The notes under the pieces are model-generated. The model saw only the letters and a list, made by a program, of their open reading frames with translations, did not search any database and was not told where the DNA came from. A stretch of DNA of 38,847 nucleotides from Solibacillus silvestris_B (GTDB lineage Bacteria; Bacillota; Bacilli; Bacillales_A; Planococcaceae). Position numbers and translations under genes: made by a program. Numbering within the stretch: position 1 is the stretch's first letter; each line of letters opens with the position of its first letter. Positions 7,732 to 17,545 of this stretch are shown here, piece after piece. Location of the stretch: contig NZ_JBQCJW010000035.1 in the NCBI RefSeq assembly GCF_051967575.1, forward strand, positions 1-38,847, in the 5' to 3' direction.

Positions 7732-10428
7732 ATGCCAAAATTTCGTTCAGCATTGTTAGCTTCGTTATTGTTTATTTCTACCGCATTACCTGCCGCAACT
7801 TATGCAAATGTAGAAGGAACAGTCGAAGCTGAAAATTCAACAGTACAAATTCCACAAAATACTATAAACCAAAATACAAGGTCAGTTGACAACAATGTCG
7901 TGCAAGAAGAGTTGGCGGCTGGTGAAAAAGATGCAGCACAAAAAGATGCATCACAAAATCCTGCTGTCGTACAACCTGAAGAGCAAATTTCCACGGCAAA
8001 ACCTGCTCAGCCAAAAGCAGAAACAGCACCGGCAAAACCTGCTCAGCCAAAAGCAGAAACAGCACCGGCAAAACCTGCTCAGCCAAAAGCAGAAACAGCA
8101 CCGGAAAAACCTGCTCAGCCAGAAGCAGAAACAACACCAGAAAAGCCTGCAGCGACAGAAGAAAAACAAGATTCTTCTGAAAGTACTGAGCAGCCAACAA
8201 CAAAACCTGGACAAAACGATACAACAGAGCAGCCGGATAAAGAGCAGCAAACAGCTGTACATTTAACTGTTAAGCAAAAGCTTGCAGATGTTCCGAACAA
8301 TTTCTGGGCAAAAAATGAAGTGATGCAGCTTGTGGAAATGGGTGTAATCGGTGGTTATCCGGATGCAGAGTTTCGTCCGAATTTGAACATTAACCGTGGT
8401 CAAGCGGCAAATCTTTTCAAAGGGGCATTAAAGCTTCCAGAGGCCGCTTATCAAGCGAAGTTCTCGGATGTAAGTAGTAAATCTAGCTTTTTACAAGGAG
8501 TATTTTCTACATATAATGCCGGTATATTCGGCGGAAAACCAGATGGACGCTTCGGTGTATCAGATGCGCTGACACGTGAACAGATGGCCACAACTTTAGT
8601 GCGGGCTTTTAGCTTAAAAGATACCGGCGAAGAGCTGACGTTCAAAGACTGGAATAAGATTAGTGAATCGCATCGCGAAAATGTAAAAATATTAGCGCAG
8701 CATCGTATTACGACAGGGCGTGAAGATGGCTCATTTGATCCGAAAGCGACAGTAAACCGTGTTACATTTTCTGTAATGCTTCACCGTGCACTCGTTGCAA
8801 CAAATAAAATTGAAAAAAACGAATACACAGTTCAAGCAGCGGATGTTTCAACGAATTATAAATTGAACCGTACAGAAATGAATTTCACGCAAGTAACGTC
8901 TGATACAAATCCGCTTTATCTTCGTTCGACAGCACCGATTTCTTTTAAAGGAACTTCCACAGAAACTTATGGTGTCGCAAAAGATACGACTTACAACTAT
9001 GCAGTCGGCAATCAAGGAGCGACGGTGAAAGTAACGATTCGAACATTGGAGAACGGTGATGATTTTGTATTTACGAATTTAACGAACAAAGGAAATTCCA
9101 ATTTAACGGTGGATTTATTCCATAAAGCGACGAATGTAACGAACTACCGTCTATATCGCTATGATCGTTTCCCGATAGAGAAAAATGTCAATGATGTATT
9201 CGGCTATGATTCATCATCATATCCAACAGGTTTATTGCGCATTATGTCGAACGAGAAATTGGCGACAGACCGCATGGTTGGACAAGCATATCGTTCCAAG
9301 CAATTAACGCAAAGCTATAAAGATACAGGCGGAACGAGCTATATGCGCGATTTGCAAACTGAGTACGAGGCATATTCCCATGCATGGCTGGGCGAAGATT
9401 TATTCAGCTTCTATACGTTAGCATCAAACGGGAATGACATTATCGATACATGGTATATGGATTCGAATGAGCGTCTATTCAAAACGGATGAAAACATGAA
9501 TGGCTGGATGCTTGAAACAGCGCTGAACTATAAAAAGCGCAATAACTGGTATACAGCGGAAGGTCCATACAATAAAATGGCGACAACGACTGAGCCAATG
9601 CCAAAATCATATCAAGGCTTCGGCCGGAATTTGCTGTTAGTGAAAGAGGATCGGGCACTTGTTTTATATAAAGAGCAAGGCGATCGCTATTTTGCGAACT
9701 TAGTGAAAAACTCTTTCATCAGCTTGGATAAATTTAAAGGCAATGAACCATATTGGAAAACGGAAGTAACAAGTACGTATTTAAAGAGCCTGTACGGTAT
9801 AACAGCACCATTTATCGATACGCGCTTTAATGAACAAATTGCGTTATTCTACTATAATTCTGGTGCGGACTTTAATATTCCAAAATATAAAGAGCCGCTG
9901 CGCAATTATGCAGATCTTCTAGTATCGCGCAAAGAGGCGGGGCATGTTATAAAAGTTGCTGATGATGCTTATTATATTTCCGATTATTTCCCGGTTAATC
10001 AGCAAGTAACAACACATGCCTCAATGAACCATTTACTAGGCGGAATGAATATTTTATTATTGGCGTATAAAGAATTCCAAGATCCAAAATATGTGGAAAC
10101 GGCAGCATCAGTGAGCCGCGCATTACAATTGGAAAAAAACAAATGGATTCGTACAAACGGCGATATTTGGTACCGCGTCAATGCAAAAGGTGAATTTGCC
10201 GGAACAGATTATCAGCATTTAACACTTGAAGACTTGATTAACGCATATAAATACTGGAAAGATGCAGATCCATCGCAGTTGCCGGTATTTGAAGAGATGA
10301 TTATTTCGAAGGCGAATTATTTATCTGTTAATCGATTCGGTTATACGATGAAAATCAAAAATGGTCTCGAGGAAATTGGGATGTCCGAGTATTTACCGGA
10401 AGGCCAGCTATATACAGACGCATTATAA
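7732..10428 (+). CDS. SLH-domain protein with large C-terminal domain of unknown (possibly glycan-active) function
   Basis: An 898-residue secreted protein. ATG 7732 is chosen because AGGAGG ends 11 bases upstream and the product begins with a signal peptide (MPKFRSALL to about ATYA). The 22 residues in frame before it run through the likely promoter. Residues about 30-180 are low complexity, with four 12-residue repeats (AKPAQPKAETAP type). Three SLH domains follow (about 182-237, 239-295, 298-358). Residues about 365-898 have aromatic-rich beta-type sequence, then a helical part (around THASMNHLLGG and YKEFQDPKYVETA). The latter is reminiscent of the alpha/alpha-toroid folds of glycan epimerases and lyases. 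That resemblance is from general impression only, and I cannot assign an activity. The gene ends in its own terminator. Confidence 0.82.
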   Translation: MPKFRSALLASLLFISTALPAATYANVEGTVEAENSTVQIPQNTINQNTRSVDNNVVQEELAAGEKDAAQKDASQNPAVVQPEEQISTAKPAQPKAETAPAKPAQPKAETAPAKPAQPKAETAPEKPAQPEAETTPEKPAATEEKQDSSESTEQPTTKPGQNDTTEQPDKEQQTAVHLTVKQKLADVPNNFWAKNEVMQLVEMGVIGGYPDAEFRPNLNINRGQAANLFKGALKLPEAAYQAKFSDVSSKSSFLQGVFSTYNAGIFGGKPDGRFGVSDALTREQMATTLVRAFSLKDTGEELTFKDWNKISESHRENVKILAQHRITTGREDGSFDPKATVNRVTFSVMLHRALVATNKIEKNEYTVQAADVSTNYKLNRTEMNFTQVTSDTNPLYLRSTAPISFKGTSTETYGVAKDTTYNYAVGNQGATVKVTIRTLENGDDFVFTNLTNKGNSNLTVDLFHKATNVTNYRLYRYDRFPIEKNVNDVFGYDSSSYPTGLLRIMSNEKLATDRMVGQAYRSKQLTQSYKDTGGTSYMRDLQTEYEAYSHAWLGEDLFSFYTLASNGNDIIDTWYMDSNERLFKTDENMNGWMLETALNYKKRNNWYTAEGPYNKMATTTEPMPKSYQGFGRNLLLVKEDRALVLYKEQGDRYFANLVKNSFISLDKFKGNEPYWKTEVTSTYLKSLYGITAPFIDTRFNEQIALFYYNSGADFNIPKYKEPLRNYADLLVSRKEAGHVIKVADDAYYISDYFPVNQQVTTHASMNHLLGGMNILLLAYKEFQDPKYVETAASVSRALQLEKNKWIRTNGDIWYRVNAKGEFAGTDYQHLTLEDLINAYKYWKDADPSQLPVFEEMIISKANYLSVNRFGYTMKIKNGLEEIGMSEYLPEGQLYTDAL
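7996..8139 (+). repeat. In-frame 36-bp tandem repeat (linker)
   Basis: Four consecutive 36-bp units starting at 7996, 8032, 8068 and 8104 encode AKPAQPKAETAP-type segments. The last copy is diverged (EKPAQPEAETTP). Copies one to three are nearly identical at the DNA level, so linker length may vary between strains by slippage. Confidence 0.93.
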
Positions 10429-10434
10429 TGGAAG

Positions 10435-10470
10435 ATCACTCTATTCTTTATTGAATAGGGTGATTTTTTT
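10435..10470 (+). terminator. Rho-independent terminator
   Basis: ATCACTCTATTC (10435-10446) pairs with GAATAGGGTGAT (10453-10464) with one G-U pair, followed by seven T. Confidence 0.92.
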
Positions 10471-10710
10471 AGAACGGAAATGAGGTGGCGGGACGATAAA
10501 AAATAAAATTGCCCATTCAATGCGAGAATGGCTACTATAGCTTCTTCTATTGAAAGCCCCTGCCCGGAAAACAAATAGATTACCCAAAAGTCCTTTTACC
10601 TATAACCTTTTTCATATATAGTAACTAAAAAATTGTGAAAAATTGCCGATAAATATACTGGGATTATGTACAATTATCGGAAAAGCACCCGTAAAGGAAG
10701 GGATTATACG

Positions 10711-13700
10711 ATGAAGAAAAATGTAAAGCTAGGTTTAATGGCCGGATTGCTCATTACACCGGCAATCGTTGCACAAGCTGGAGAAGTGCAGGCAAGCGAA
10801 ACACCAGCACCATTCAGTACGGTAGCTGCACTAACTGCGGAGGAATTGCTGAATAGTTTTAAAGCGGCACATGAAGAGTCAAGCGCGCAAACAATTGCAG
10901 TAGAGCGCAATAAATATAACACGATGTCAGAGGCGGAAAAGGCGTTATTAACAGAGCCGCTGCTTAGCTTAATTAATGCTAAAATCACATACTTGGAAAG
11001 CTGCGCTGAATTGACAAAAAATCCAGATGCTTTAAAAAACGCGATTGGCAAATTAACAACATCGAATAAAAACCTGATTGCAGAGACGAATGCCGCTCAA
11101 GCTATGTATGACCAGTTGAAAAATGATCTAACGGCTGCATCCGGGGTGTTAGGATCAGCTGCCGCACTAGCTGGGAATCCAGCGACAGATTTTCTTTCTA
11201 CACTTAAATATTATGGTGGAGATGGTCCGGAAAACTTTATAAAAAAGTTTGTTGCAGAAGATTCTCTCAAAAAATTAGAGGATAACAAAGATATCGTAGT
11301 AAAGCTGGAAGAGTTTATTAAAGAGGCGATTACTCCGGTTCAGGCTGCCGAACAGTCGCAGCCGGTCGTAAAAGACAGCTATGCAGCTGCTGTTGAAAAT
11401 GCGCGCGATATGTTTAAAGAAATTGAAATTGCAGATACAGCGTTCAAAAATATCCTGAAAATACAAATTGTCGAAAATGAAACAGGCATTGAACAATTCA
11501 TTAAAAATGCAGAAGCGAATATTGCAAAGGCTAAATCTGTAGAGGATAAAATTACTGATATTAAACAAAACCCGCCTACTGGCACGACATTTAATACTAA
11601 AGTGACGGCGATTTTGAGTGAATACGACAAACTTAATGAGTTCCAGCAAGCGCTAGTGCCAAACTATGGAGATATGGAAAGCTACAAGAAGACATTGCAA
11701 GTAGTAAATGATATTACACAGCTTGCAAAGTATGCAGCAAACTCTGAGGAATTCCGGAATAATTTGCCAACAGTCGAGACAACTTATAACGGTCTTGGTA
11801 CAGATGAAAAAACATTGGTGACGAATGCCGACAAACTACTGGAAATGCGTGCTGCCCATGATAAAGCAATTGCAATCGAAGCGCAGATCAGTGCGATCAG
11901 TGCAGAAAATGCAGATACTACTGTCAGCGCTGCGCGTAAAGCATACAATGAGCTTACTTCAGCAGAGCGCCGCTACGTATTGGCAGATTCTGCTGCACTG
12001 CTTACAGCTTGGGAAAAATCATCATCAACGGCGGCGAATGTCATCAAGCAAATTGACGCAATCCAAACAAGTGTGCTCGCAAATATAGATGATCCAGCTT
12101 TAGCGGATACAAAAAAGCTATCGACGACGACAAGCTTTGTCACAAAAGTGCGTACAGCCGAATCTTCGTATGCAAAAATTAAAGCGAAAGACGGGGACCC
12201 TGATACAAAGGAGCAAAAGCTTATAACAAACCGCTCGCGTCTGGAAATGCTAACGCCAATCGCGAATATTGCCGATAAAGTCGCAAAATTAAAAGTGACG
12301 AGCGAAAATTATATAACCGATCTGGCAGAAGCGGAAACGGCTCTTAATAACTGGCCGGATTCAACGGCAATTCCGTCAGAAGATCAGGCAAACATCGTAA
12401 AACTGAAAAATTTCCTCATGTCTTACTTAAAAGCTCAACAGGACGAGCAAAAAGTGGCGGCGGATTTGGACAGCAAAATTTTAGCATTAAAAACTGCGGC
12501 ACCGGTTGATCTACAAAAAAACAATGATGCCCGCAAAACGTATGACGCGCTTTCATCAAACGGAAAGCGCTTAGTCAAAAATATAAAGATTTTAACGGAT
12601 TTGGAGCGCGAGTACAAGCCTGCACTTGATGCGATTATGGCGATCGATGCAATAGACGTTAAGGCAGCGGATTTCGCGCGTAAAGCAACGACAGCTGAAA
12701 CGTCTTTCAACAAATTGACAGCATCGATGAAGGAGACTGTTTACAATGAGGCCAAACTAAAAGAGCTTCTTCCAATCGCAAAATTAATGCTGGCAATCGA
12801 TGCAATTCGCCCGACTGCAAATGACTTTAAAACGAAACTGTCAGAAGCTCAGGCGAATTTCGATCAAATATTGGACGGCTTTACAGCACCTGCAGATCCA
12901 GCAACAGATTTGGATATTATTAAAAAAACACTGCAAGAATCGTACGGCAAGAAATTAACCGGCTTCCAGGGAGCTGTCACTGAGGCATCTGGAATTGAGC
13001 GAAGAATTGATGCGTTAGCAACGAAATCGGGCGAAGTATTTATGACAGAGCTAGCGGAAGTTTCGGCAGCATATAAGAAACTAGATTCAGCAACAAAGCG
13101 AAGTGTCGGCAATGCTAAGCTTTTGACAGAGCTTGAGCGTGATTATAAAGCTTCATTGCGTGTAATCGAGCAAATCGACAAGCTCCCTGTCAACACTGAC
13201 CGATCGTATGCAAGTAAAGTATCCGGAGCGCAAAAGGCTTACGAACGTTTAACAACGAAGCAAAAAAATGACGTGTACAACTATGGAGCAAAGCTGGGAA
13301 GCGTTTTAAAGGCCGCAAACCTGATTGACCGCATCGAAAAATTGCGTGTCGGCTCTAAAACATATGAAGCGGATGTTGCAGCGATTCGTGCTGAATATTC
13401 AAATCTATCTCAAACAGAGAAAGACTTAGTGCATAATATTACGAAGCTTGCAACGGCTGAACTTGGCGTATCAAATGCAAAGGAAGTTATCGCATTGATC
13501 GATGCTGCGATTCCGACAGCGGAAAACTATATTCAGAAGCTTATTGATGCGCGCAACAGCTATGATAGTTTAAGCAGCTCGGATAAACGTCTAGTGACGA
13601 ACTATAAGGATTTGACAAACCGTGAACGTGCAGTGAAGCCCGTATTAAAATTGGATACGGACATTCTGGCATTGGATCCATCCAATGTTAAGACGTTTAT

Positions 13701-14784
13701 TTCCAAATACAATGCGGCTGATAAAGCGTACGAAAAGCTTTCGATGTCAGAGCGTGCATTGCTCGTGAATACCGAGAAATTTTTCGGCGATTACACGACA
13801 ATCTTTAAAGTTGTGAATGCGATCAACTCAATCAAACCTTCAAGTAAAACATTTGTCGAGGATACACAAACGGCAAGAGCTTTGTACAATGCATTGCCTG
13901 CAAATTTAGCGGCACAAGTGGCGAATTATTCAACATTGCAGGAGCATGAATTGAATGTGGAGGGCGGAGCGAAAGTTGATGCGATGATCCGTGCATTGAA
14001 TTCTGCACCACCAAACGAATTTATCGCCAAAATAAAAGAAGCGCGTGAAGCATTCAAATCATTAAGTTCTGCAAATAAAAAAGCAGTGACATTGGAATCA
14101 GAATTAAAAGAGCAGGAGAAATACATTAAACCAATTGAAGCAGCAATTAAGGCGATCGATGGTTTAAGCAATCCGCGCAATGATTTAAGCCGCCAATTCA
14201 ACACAGTGAATACAGCGCTGAAGAAATTGGATGATAGACAAAAGCAATATGTAACGAACATGGATCAATATTCGAATTTATCAAATGTTATTCATGTTTA
14301 CACATTAATCGCCAACCTGAAGCCGAATGATAAGTATTACCAAGGAAATTTGGAGGCAGCCAAGCTTGCATACGACAAATTATCCGAAGAGGAAAAGTTA
14401 AAAGTAACGAATTACTACAAATTGCAGCAGGCCGTGCTAGATGTGACTGAAGTGCAAAAAGTAATGACGATCATTGCTTCATTAAATTCATCTTCAAGCA
14501 ATTTTGAAGTAGACGTAGAAAATGCATTGGCTGCATACAAAGCACTCCCATCAGCCTCAAAGCGTCAAGTATTGAACTACTCGGCACTTCAGCAAGCAGA
14601 GCGGGATGTGAAAGCGGCTCAGCGTGTCATAAAGCAAATTGACGATCTTGATCCTTCATTAAGAACGTATGCATCAAGAGCGAAATCAGCCAAAACAGCA
14701 TATGAACGTTTAACGATCGATCAAAAATCATTAGTTAAAAACTACAACAAATTGCAGGCAGCCATATTCGAATTAGGGCTGTAA
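10711..14784 (+). CDS. Very long secreted alpha-helical repeat protein (SbsC-like helical modules), no visible anchor
   Basis: A 1357-residue protein. ATG 10711 follows AAAGGAAGGGA (10693-10703) and begins a good signal peptide (MKKNVKLGLMAGLL to about residue 30). The mature part is nearly all helical. From about residue 300 it is a string of roughly 18 degenerate modules of about 60-70 residues, each with a hallmark like AYxxLSxxxKxLVxNYxxL (AYERLTTKQKNDVYNY, SYDSLSSSDKRLVTNY, AYDKLSEEEKLKVTNY, AYERLTIDQKSLVKNY). This resembles the helical-bundle modules of SbsC-type S-layer proteins. There is no SLH domain, LPxTG, LysM or C-terminal membrane segment, so how it stays on the cell is unclear. 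Flanking genes are SLH surface proteins. It may be a stalk or fibre protein, or may bind a partner; this is inference. Confidence 0.85.
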   Translation: MKKNVKLGLMAGLLITPAIVAQAGEVQASETPAPFSTVAALTAEELLNSFKAAHEESSAQTIAVERNKYNTMSEAEKALLTEPLLSLINAKITYLESCAELTKNPDALKNAIGKLTTSNKNLIAETNAAQAMYDQLKNDLTAASGVLGSAAALAGNPATDFLSTLKYYGGDGPENFIKKFVAEDSLKKLEDNKDIVVKLEEFIKEAITPVQAAEQSQPVVKDSYAAAVENARDMFKEIEIADTAFKNILKIQIVENETGIEQFIKNAEANIAKAKSVEDKITDIKQNPPTGTTFNTKVTAILSEYDKLNEFQQALVPNYGDMESYKKTLQVVNDITQLAKYAANSEEFRNNLPTVETTYNGLGTDEKTLVTNADKLLEMRAAHDKAIAIEAQISAISAENADTTVSAARKAYNELTSAERRYVLADSAALLTAWEKSSSTAANVIKQIDAIQTSVLANIDDPALADTKKLSTTTSFVTKVRTAESSYAKIKAKDGDPDTKEQKLITNRSRLEMLTPIANIADKVAKLKVTSENYITDLAEAETALNNWPDSTAIPSEDQANIVKLKNFLMSYLKAQQDEQKVAADLDSKILALKTAAPVDLQKNNDARKTYDALSSNGKRLVKNIKILTDLEREYKPALDAIMAIDAIDVKAADFARKATTAETSFNKLTASMKETVYNEAKLKELLPIAKLMLAIDAIRPTANDFKTKLSEAQANFDQILDGFTAPADPATDLDIIKKTLQESYGKKLTGFQGAVTEASGIERRIDALATKSGEVFMTELAEVSAAYKKLDSATKRSVGNAKLLTELERDYKASLRVIEQIDKLPVNTDRSYASKVSGAQKAYERLTTKQKNDVYNYGAKLGSVLKAANLIDRIEKLRVGSKTYEADVAAIRAEYSNLSQTEKDLVHNITKLATAELGVSNAKEVIALIDAAIPTAENYIQKLIDARNSYDSLSSSDKRLVTNYKDLTNRERAVKPVLKLDTDILALDPSNVKTFISKYNAADKAYEKLSMSERALLVNTEKFFGDYTTIFKVVNAINSIKPSSKTFVEDTQTARALYNALPANLAAQVANYSTLQEHELNVEGGAKVDAMIRALNSAPPNEFIAKIKEAREAFKSLSSANKKAVTLESELKEQEKYIKPIEAAIKAIDGLSNPRNDLSRQFNTVNTALKKLDDRQKQYVTNMDQYSNLSNVIHVYTLIANLKPNDKYYQGNLEAAKLAYDKLSEEEKLKVTNYYKLQQAVLDVTEVQKVMTIIASLNSSSSNFEVDVENALAAYKALPSASKRQVLNYSALQQAERDVKAAQRVIKQIDDLDPSLRTYASRAKSAKTAYERLTIDQKSLVKNYNKLQAAIFELGL

Positions 14785-14820
14785 ACTTGTAATTTTTAAA
14801 AAGATTGATATTATAAAAAA

Positions 14821-14853
14821 GAGTGTCTCATCATGCATGCAGACACTCTTTTT
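14821..14853 (+). terminator. Rho-independent terminator
   Basis: GAGTGTCT (14821-14828) pairs perfectly with AGACACTC (14841-14848), with A-rich sequence before and T-rich after. It follows the helical-repeat gene. The rest of 14854-15057 holds only a weak TATAAT (15015-15020) for the next gene. Confidence 0.9.
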
Positions 14854-15057
14854 AACTTGGTTCAATAGATAATATGATGCTGTGTTTGAATGCCTTTTGC
14901 GCATTGCATAAAAGGTTTATTCGCATGCCGACCATTATTGGGAGCTGTAAAACGAATGATTTTCAGGGAATTATGTTTTTAACACAGCCAGCTTTGATCA
15001 AAAATGTCAAACTATATAATAGTATGAAGAGTTAATATAGTGAGGGGGCTTTACTGG

Positions 15058-16113
15058 ATGAAAAGGATTTTAGTAGCTGGGATATTCATTGTAAGTTTAT
15101 TGCATACTACCACTACTTTTGCACAAACGTCTCCAAGCTTTTCCGATGTGAAAAGTAATTATTGGGCAGCCCCGGTAATATACGAGCTTGTTGAAAAAGG
15201 CTTTATGGAAGGCTATAAGGATGGCACGTTCAAGCCGAATAATATGACGACACGTGCTGAAGCGGCAAGCATTGTTGCACGAACGATGGGTGTGGAATTG
15301 ACAACTGACTTTGTGCCTGATTTCAATGATGTATCGGAAAAACATCCTTATTACAAGGAAATTTGCAAGCTTGCTGAAATGGGAATTATCCAAAATGAAA
15401 GCGCATTTCAGCCTGATGCGCCATTGAAGCGTGCACATATTACAAAAATGATCGCCCTTGCATTTGCCGTGGAAATAGATCAAAATAATAAAGCGAAATT
15501 TAAAGATTTGCCAAAAAACTATTGGGCAAAAGATTATATTGAATCATTGGCGGATGCTGGCATCGTCAAAGGGAAGACCGCTACTGTATTTGAGCCAAAT
15601 CAATTTGTGACACGCGCCCATGTTGCTGCATTAACAAAGCGCGGCATGGAGTTTAAGCACAAGGTCGAAAGTTTGGAATTGGCGTATGATTTCCTGCAAA
15701 AAGATTATATTGATACGGTCAATCACCATAAACAGTGGGAGAAAAAAATAGTGGAGCTAGTAAATAAGGAGCGTACTGCTGCAGGGTATTCGCCTGTACT
15801 GCAAGATCCGAAATTGTCGCAGTTGGCCATTATTAAGGCGAAGGATATGGTAAAGCGCAATTACTTTGAGCATGTATCACCGTTTTATGGCAACCCTTGG
15901 GATTTGGCTACATTGTTTGATTATGAATATACAAGCTTCGGCGAAAACTTGGCCCGAAACTTCAAATCACCTGAAACAACAGTTGCTGCCTGGATGGCAT
16001 CACCAAAACATCGCGAAAATTTATTAAAAAGCGCATATACACATATGGGGATCGGCATTGAGCAGTCTAAAAATGGGAAATATTATGTAGTTCAGCATTT
16101 TTCTAGTAAGTGA
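15058..16113 (+). CDS. SLH-CAP (SCP/PR1, YkwD-like) extracellular protein
   Basis: A 351-residue secreted protein. ATG 15058 is preferred because GAGGGGG at 15041-15047 is correctly spaced; the in-frame GTG at 15040 overlaps that site. A signal peptide (about 1-22, ending TTTFA) is followed by three SLH domains (about 25-80, 84-140, 145-200; motifs TRAE, KRAH, TRAH). A charged helix then leads to a CAP domain (about 230-351). CAP hallmarks are visible: LVNKERTAAG near the start, HVSPF (first His region), FGENLA (Glu), HRENLL (second His) and a closing VQHF. The biochemical role of bacterial YkwD-type CAP proteins is poorly defined. The SLH domains indicate display on the wall. Confidence 0.92.
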   Translation: MKRILVAGIFIVSLLHTTTTFAQTSPSFSDVKSNYWAAPVIYELVEKGFMEGYKDGTFKPNNMTTRAEAASIVARTMGVELTTDFVPDFNDVSEKHPYYKEICKLAEMGIIQNESAFQPDAPLKRAHITKMIALAFAVEIDQNNKAKFKDLPKNYWAKDYIESLADAGIVKGKTATVFEPNQFVTRAHVAALTKRGMEFKHKVESLELAYDFLQKDYIDTVNHHKQWEKKIVELVNKERTAAGYSPVLQDPKLSQLAIIKAKDMVKRNYFEHVSPFYGNPWDLATLFDYEYTSFGENLARNFKSPETTVAAWMASPKHRENLLKSAYTHMGIGIEQSKNGKYYVVQHFSSK

Positions 16114-16187
16114 TTTGGGAAATTATAGTATGCTACATTACAGTAATATTACAACGAGAAATCTTTATATTCAAATATTGTCTTTAA

Positions 16188-16227
16188 AGCGCTGATTTTC
16201 TGCTTAATGCAGGAATTTGGCGTTTTT
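16188..16227 (+). terminator. Probable Rho-independent terminator
   Basis: An imperfect stem of about 15 bp (GCGCTGATTTTCTGC at 16189-16203 against GCAGGAATTTGGCG at 16209-16221) with a TTAAT loop is followed by TTTTTGTTTTT. It sits 75 bases after the SLH-CAP stop. Confidence 0.7.
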
Positions 16228-16252
16228 GTTTTTATGATAAATTTCTTGCATC

Positions 16253-16269
16253 TGTTACAGAAGTGAAAA
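16253..16269 (+). promoter_or_regulatory. Candidate WalR box upstream of NlpC/P60 gene
   Basis: TGTTAC-N5-TGAAAA matches the WalR consensus TGTWAH-N5-TGTWAH at 11 of 12 defined positions, 127 bases upstream of the start of an NlpC/P60 endopeptidase gene. WalRK controls genes of this class (lytE, cwlO) in Bacillus subtilis. One mismatch and no mapped promoter keep this tentative. Confidence 0.35.
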
Positions 16270-16395
16270 ATTATATCACAACAATATATGTTACCCTATT
16301 CTTAGGTTAAATAAACATGAACAAATCAGCTTTCTGTTCTGTCATATCTCGACTCTTTATCTCGAGACCTAGTTTGAAGGGAGTTCCATTTTAAA

Positions 16396-17334
16396 GTGAA
16401 AAAGAAAATTTTATTACCGATCTTTGCAACTTTCATGATTTTTTCAGGTGTAGGGATGGGTTCGAATACAGCTCAAGCATCATCAGTTTCAGAATTAACA
16501 GCAACAGCTTCTAAATATATCGGCGTACCATACGTTTATGGCGGGACAACAGCGCGCGGTCTAGATTGCTCAGGCTTTACTCAATTAGTGTTCAAGCAAT
16601 TGGGACATGACTTAAACCGCACAGCAGCTACTCAATATAAACAAGGGAAAGCCGTTGCAAAATCAGATTTACAACCAGGCGATCTAGTCTTCTTCAATAC
16701 GAGCGGAGGCGTTTCGCATGTTGGCATTTCATTGGGCGGCAGCAAATTCATACACGCAGGGACAAGCACTGGCGTTACAGAGTCAAGTTTAGATTCTTCT
16801 TATTGGGGGAAAAGATATGTTGGCGCAAAACGCGTAGCTAGCTTTGGAGAAACTGAGAAGGTAGTAGCAGCCGCAACATCAGTTGATAAAGAAGAAGTAA
16901 AAGACTCAGCAATCGACTTTACAGTTTATGCATCTCGTGGCGAGGTGGCGCTTCAATTAGCGGAAACGCTAGGATTGGACACATCTGATACAAATTCGCC
17001 ATTCGCGGATGTGAAATCAACTTCAAAATATGCGGGTGCCGCAACAGCACTTTATAAATTAGGAATTTTCACAGGTGACGAAAACGGCAAATTCAATGCA
17101 GGTTCACCATTAACACGTGCACAAATGGCAAAAGTGCTAGTAACAGCATTTGATCTAAAAATGTCATCTAAAAATATGCATTTCACAGATGTACCTTCAT
17201 CACACTGGGCACATAGCGACATTTCAATCTTAGCTTCAAATGGCATTACAGTAGGCAAAGGTGATGGCACATTCGGCACAAACGACAATGTCATGCTAAA
17301 ACATTTAACAGCATTCATTAACCGTTTAAAATAA
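16396..17334 (+). CDS. NlpC/P60 endopeptidase with C-terminal SLH domains
   Basis: A 312-residue secreted peptidoglycan peptidase. The start is GTG 16396, with AAGGGAG about 12 bases upstream. A signal peptide (MKKKILLPIF to about AQA, residue 28) leads straight into an NlpC/P60 domain (about 32-152). Its catalytic Cys lies in LDCSGF (about 57), the His in VSHVGI (about 108), and a second conserved His is in FIHAG (about 118). Family members cut the D-Glu/diamino-acid bond in stem peptides. The C-terminus (about 172-312) carries SLH sequence. The first repeat looks like only the second half of a domain (YASRGEVALQLAETLGLD), followed by two complete ones (TRAQ, and a last one with degenerate MLKHL). 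Most SLH proteins here carry the domains at the N-terminus; this one and the NAGPA-like protein reverse that. Confidence 0.92.
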   Translation: MKKKILLPIFATFMIFSGVGMGSNTAQASSVSELTATASKYIGVPYVYGGTTARGLDCSGFTQLVFKQLGHDLNRTAATQYKQGKAVAKSDLQPGDLVFFNTSGGVSHVGISLGGSKFIHAGTSTGVTESSLDSSYWGKRYVGAKRVASFGETEKVVAAATSVDKEEVKDSAIDFTVYASRGEVALQLAETLGLDTSDTNSPFADVKSTSKYAGAATALYKLGIFTGDENGKFNAGSPLTRAQMAKVLVTAFDLKMSSKNMHFTDVPSSHWAHSDISILASNGITVGKGDGTFGTNDNVMLKHLTAFINRLK

Positions 17335-17545
17335 TAAGCATTGGCAAAACGGCATACTTATTCATAAATGAAAAATTTAGATACTTCTACATAATTAGCG
17401 GATACAATTGCAATTGCAGGGGAGTACTTGCTTAATGGAAACACAGACGAAATTTGTTTGTGTTTCTTTTTTGTTCTTATATGGAAAAGGATAGATTTTG
17501 CACAAAATTTGGCGCGGCGGAGGTGGGGGGGCAGCTGTAAATTGA

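Noticed and set aside
16228..16395. ydaO/c-di-AMP riboswitch upstream of the NlpC/P60 gene
   Set aside because: These riboswitches often precede such genes, but the conserved G-rich motifs of the class are absent here.
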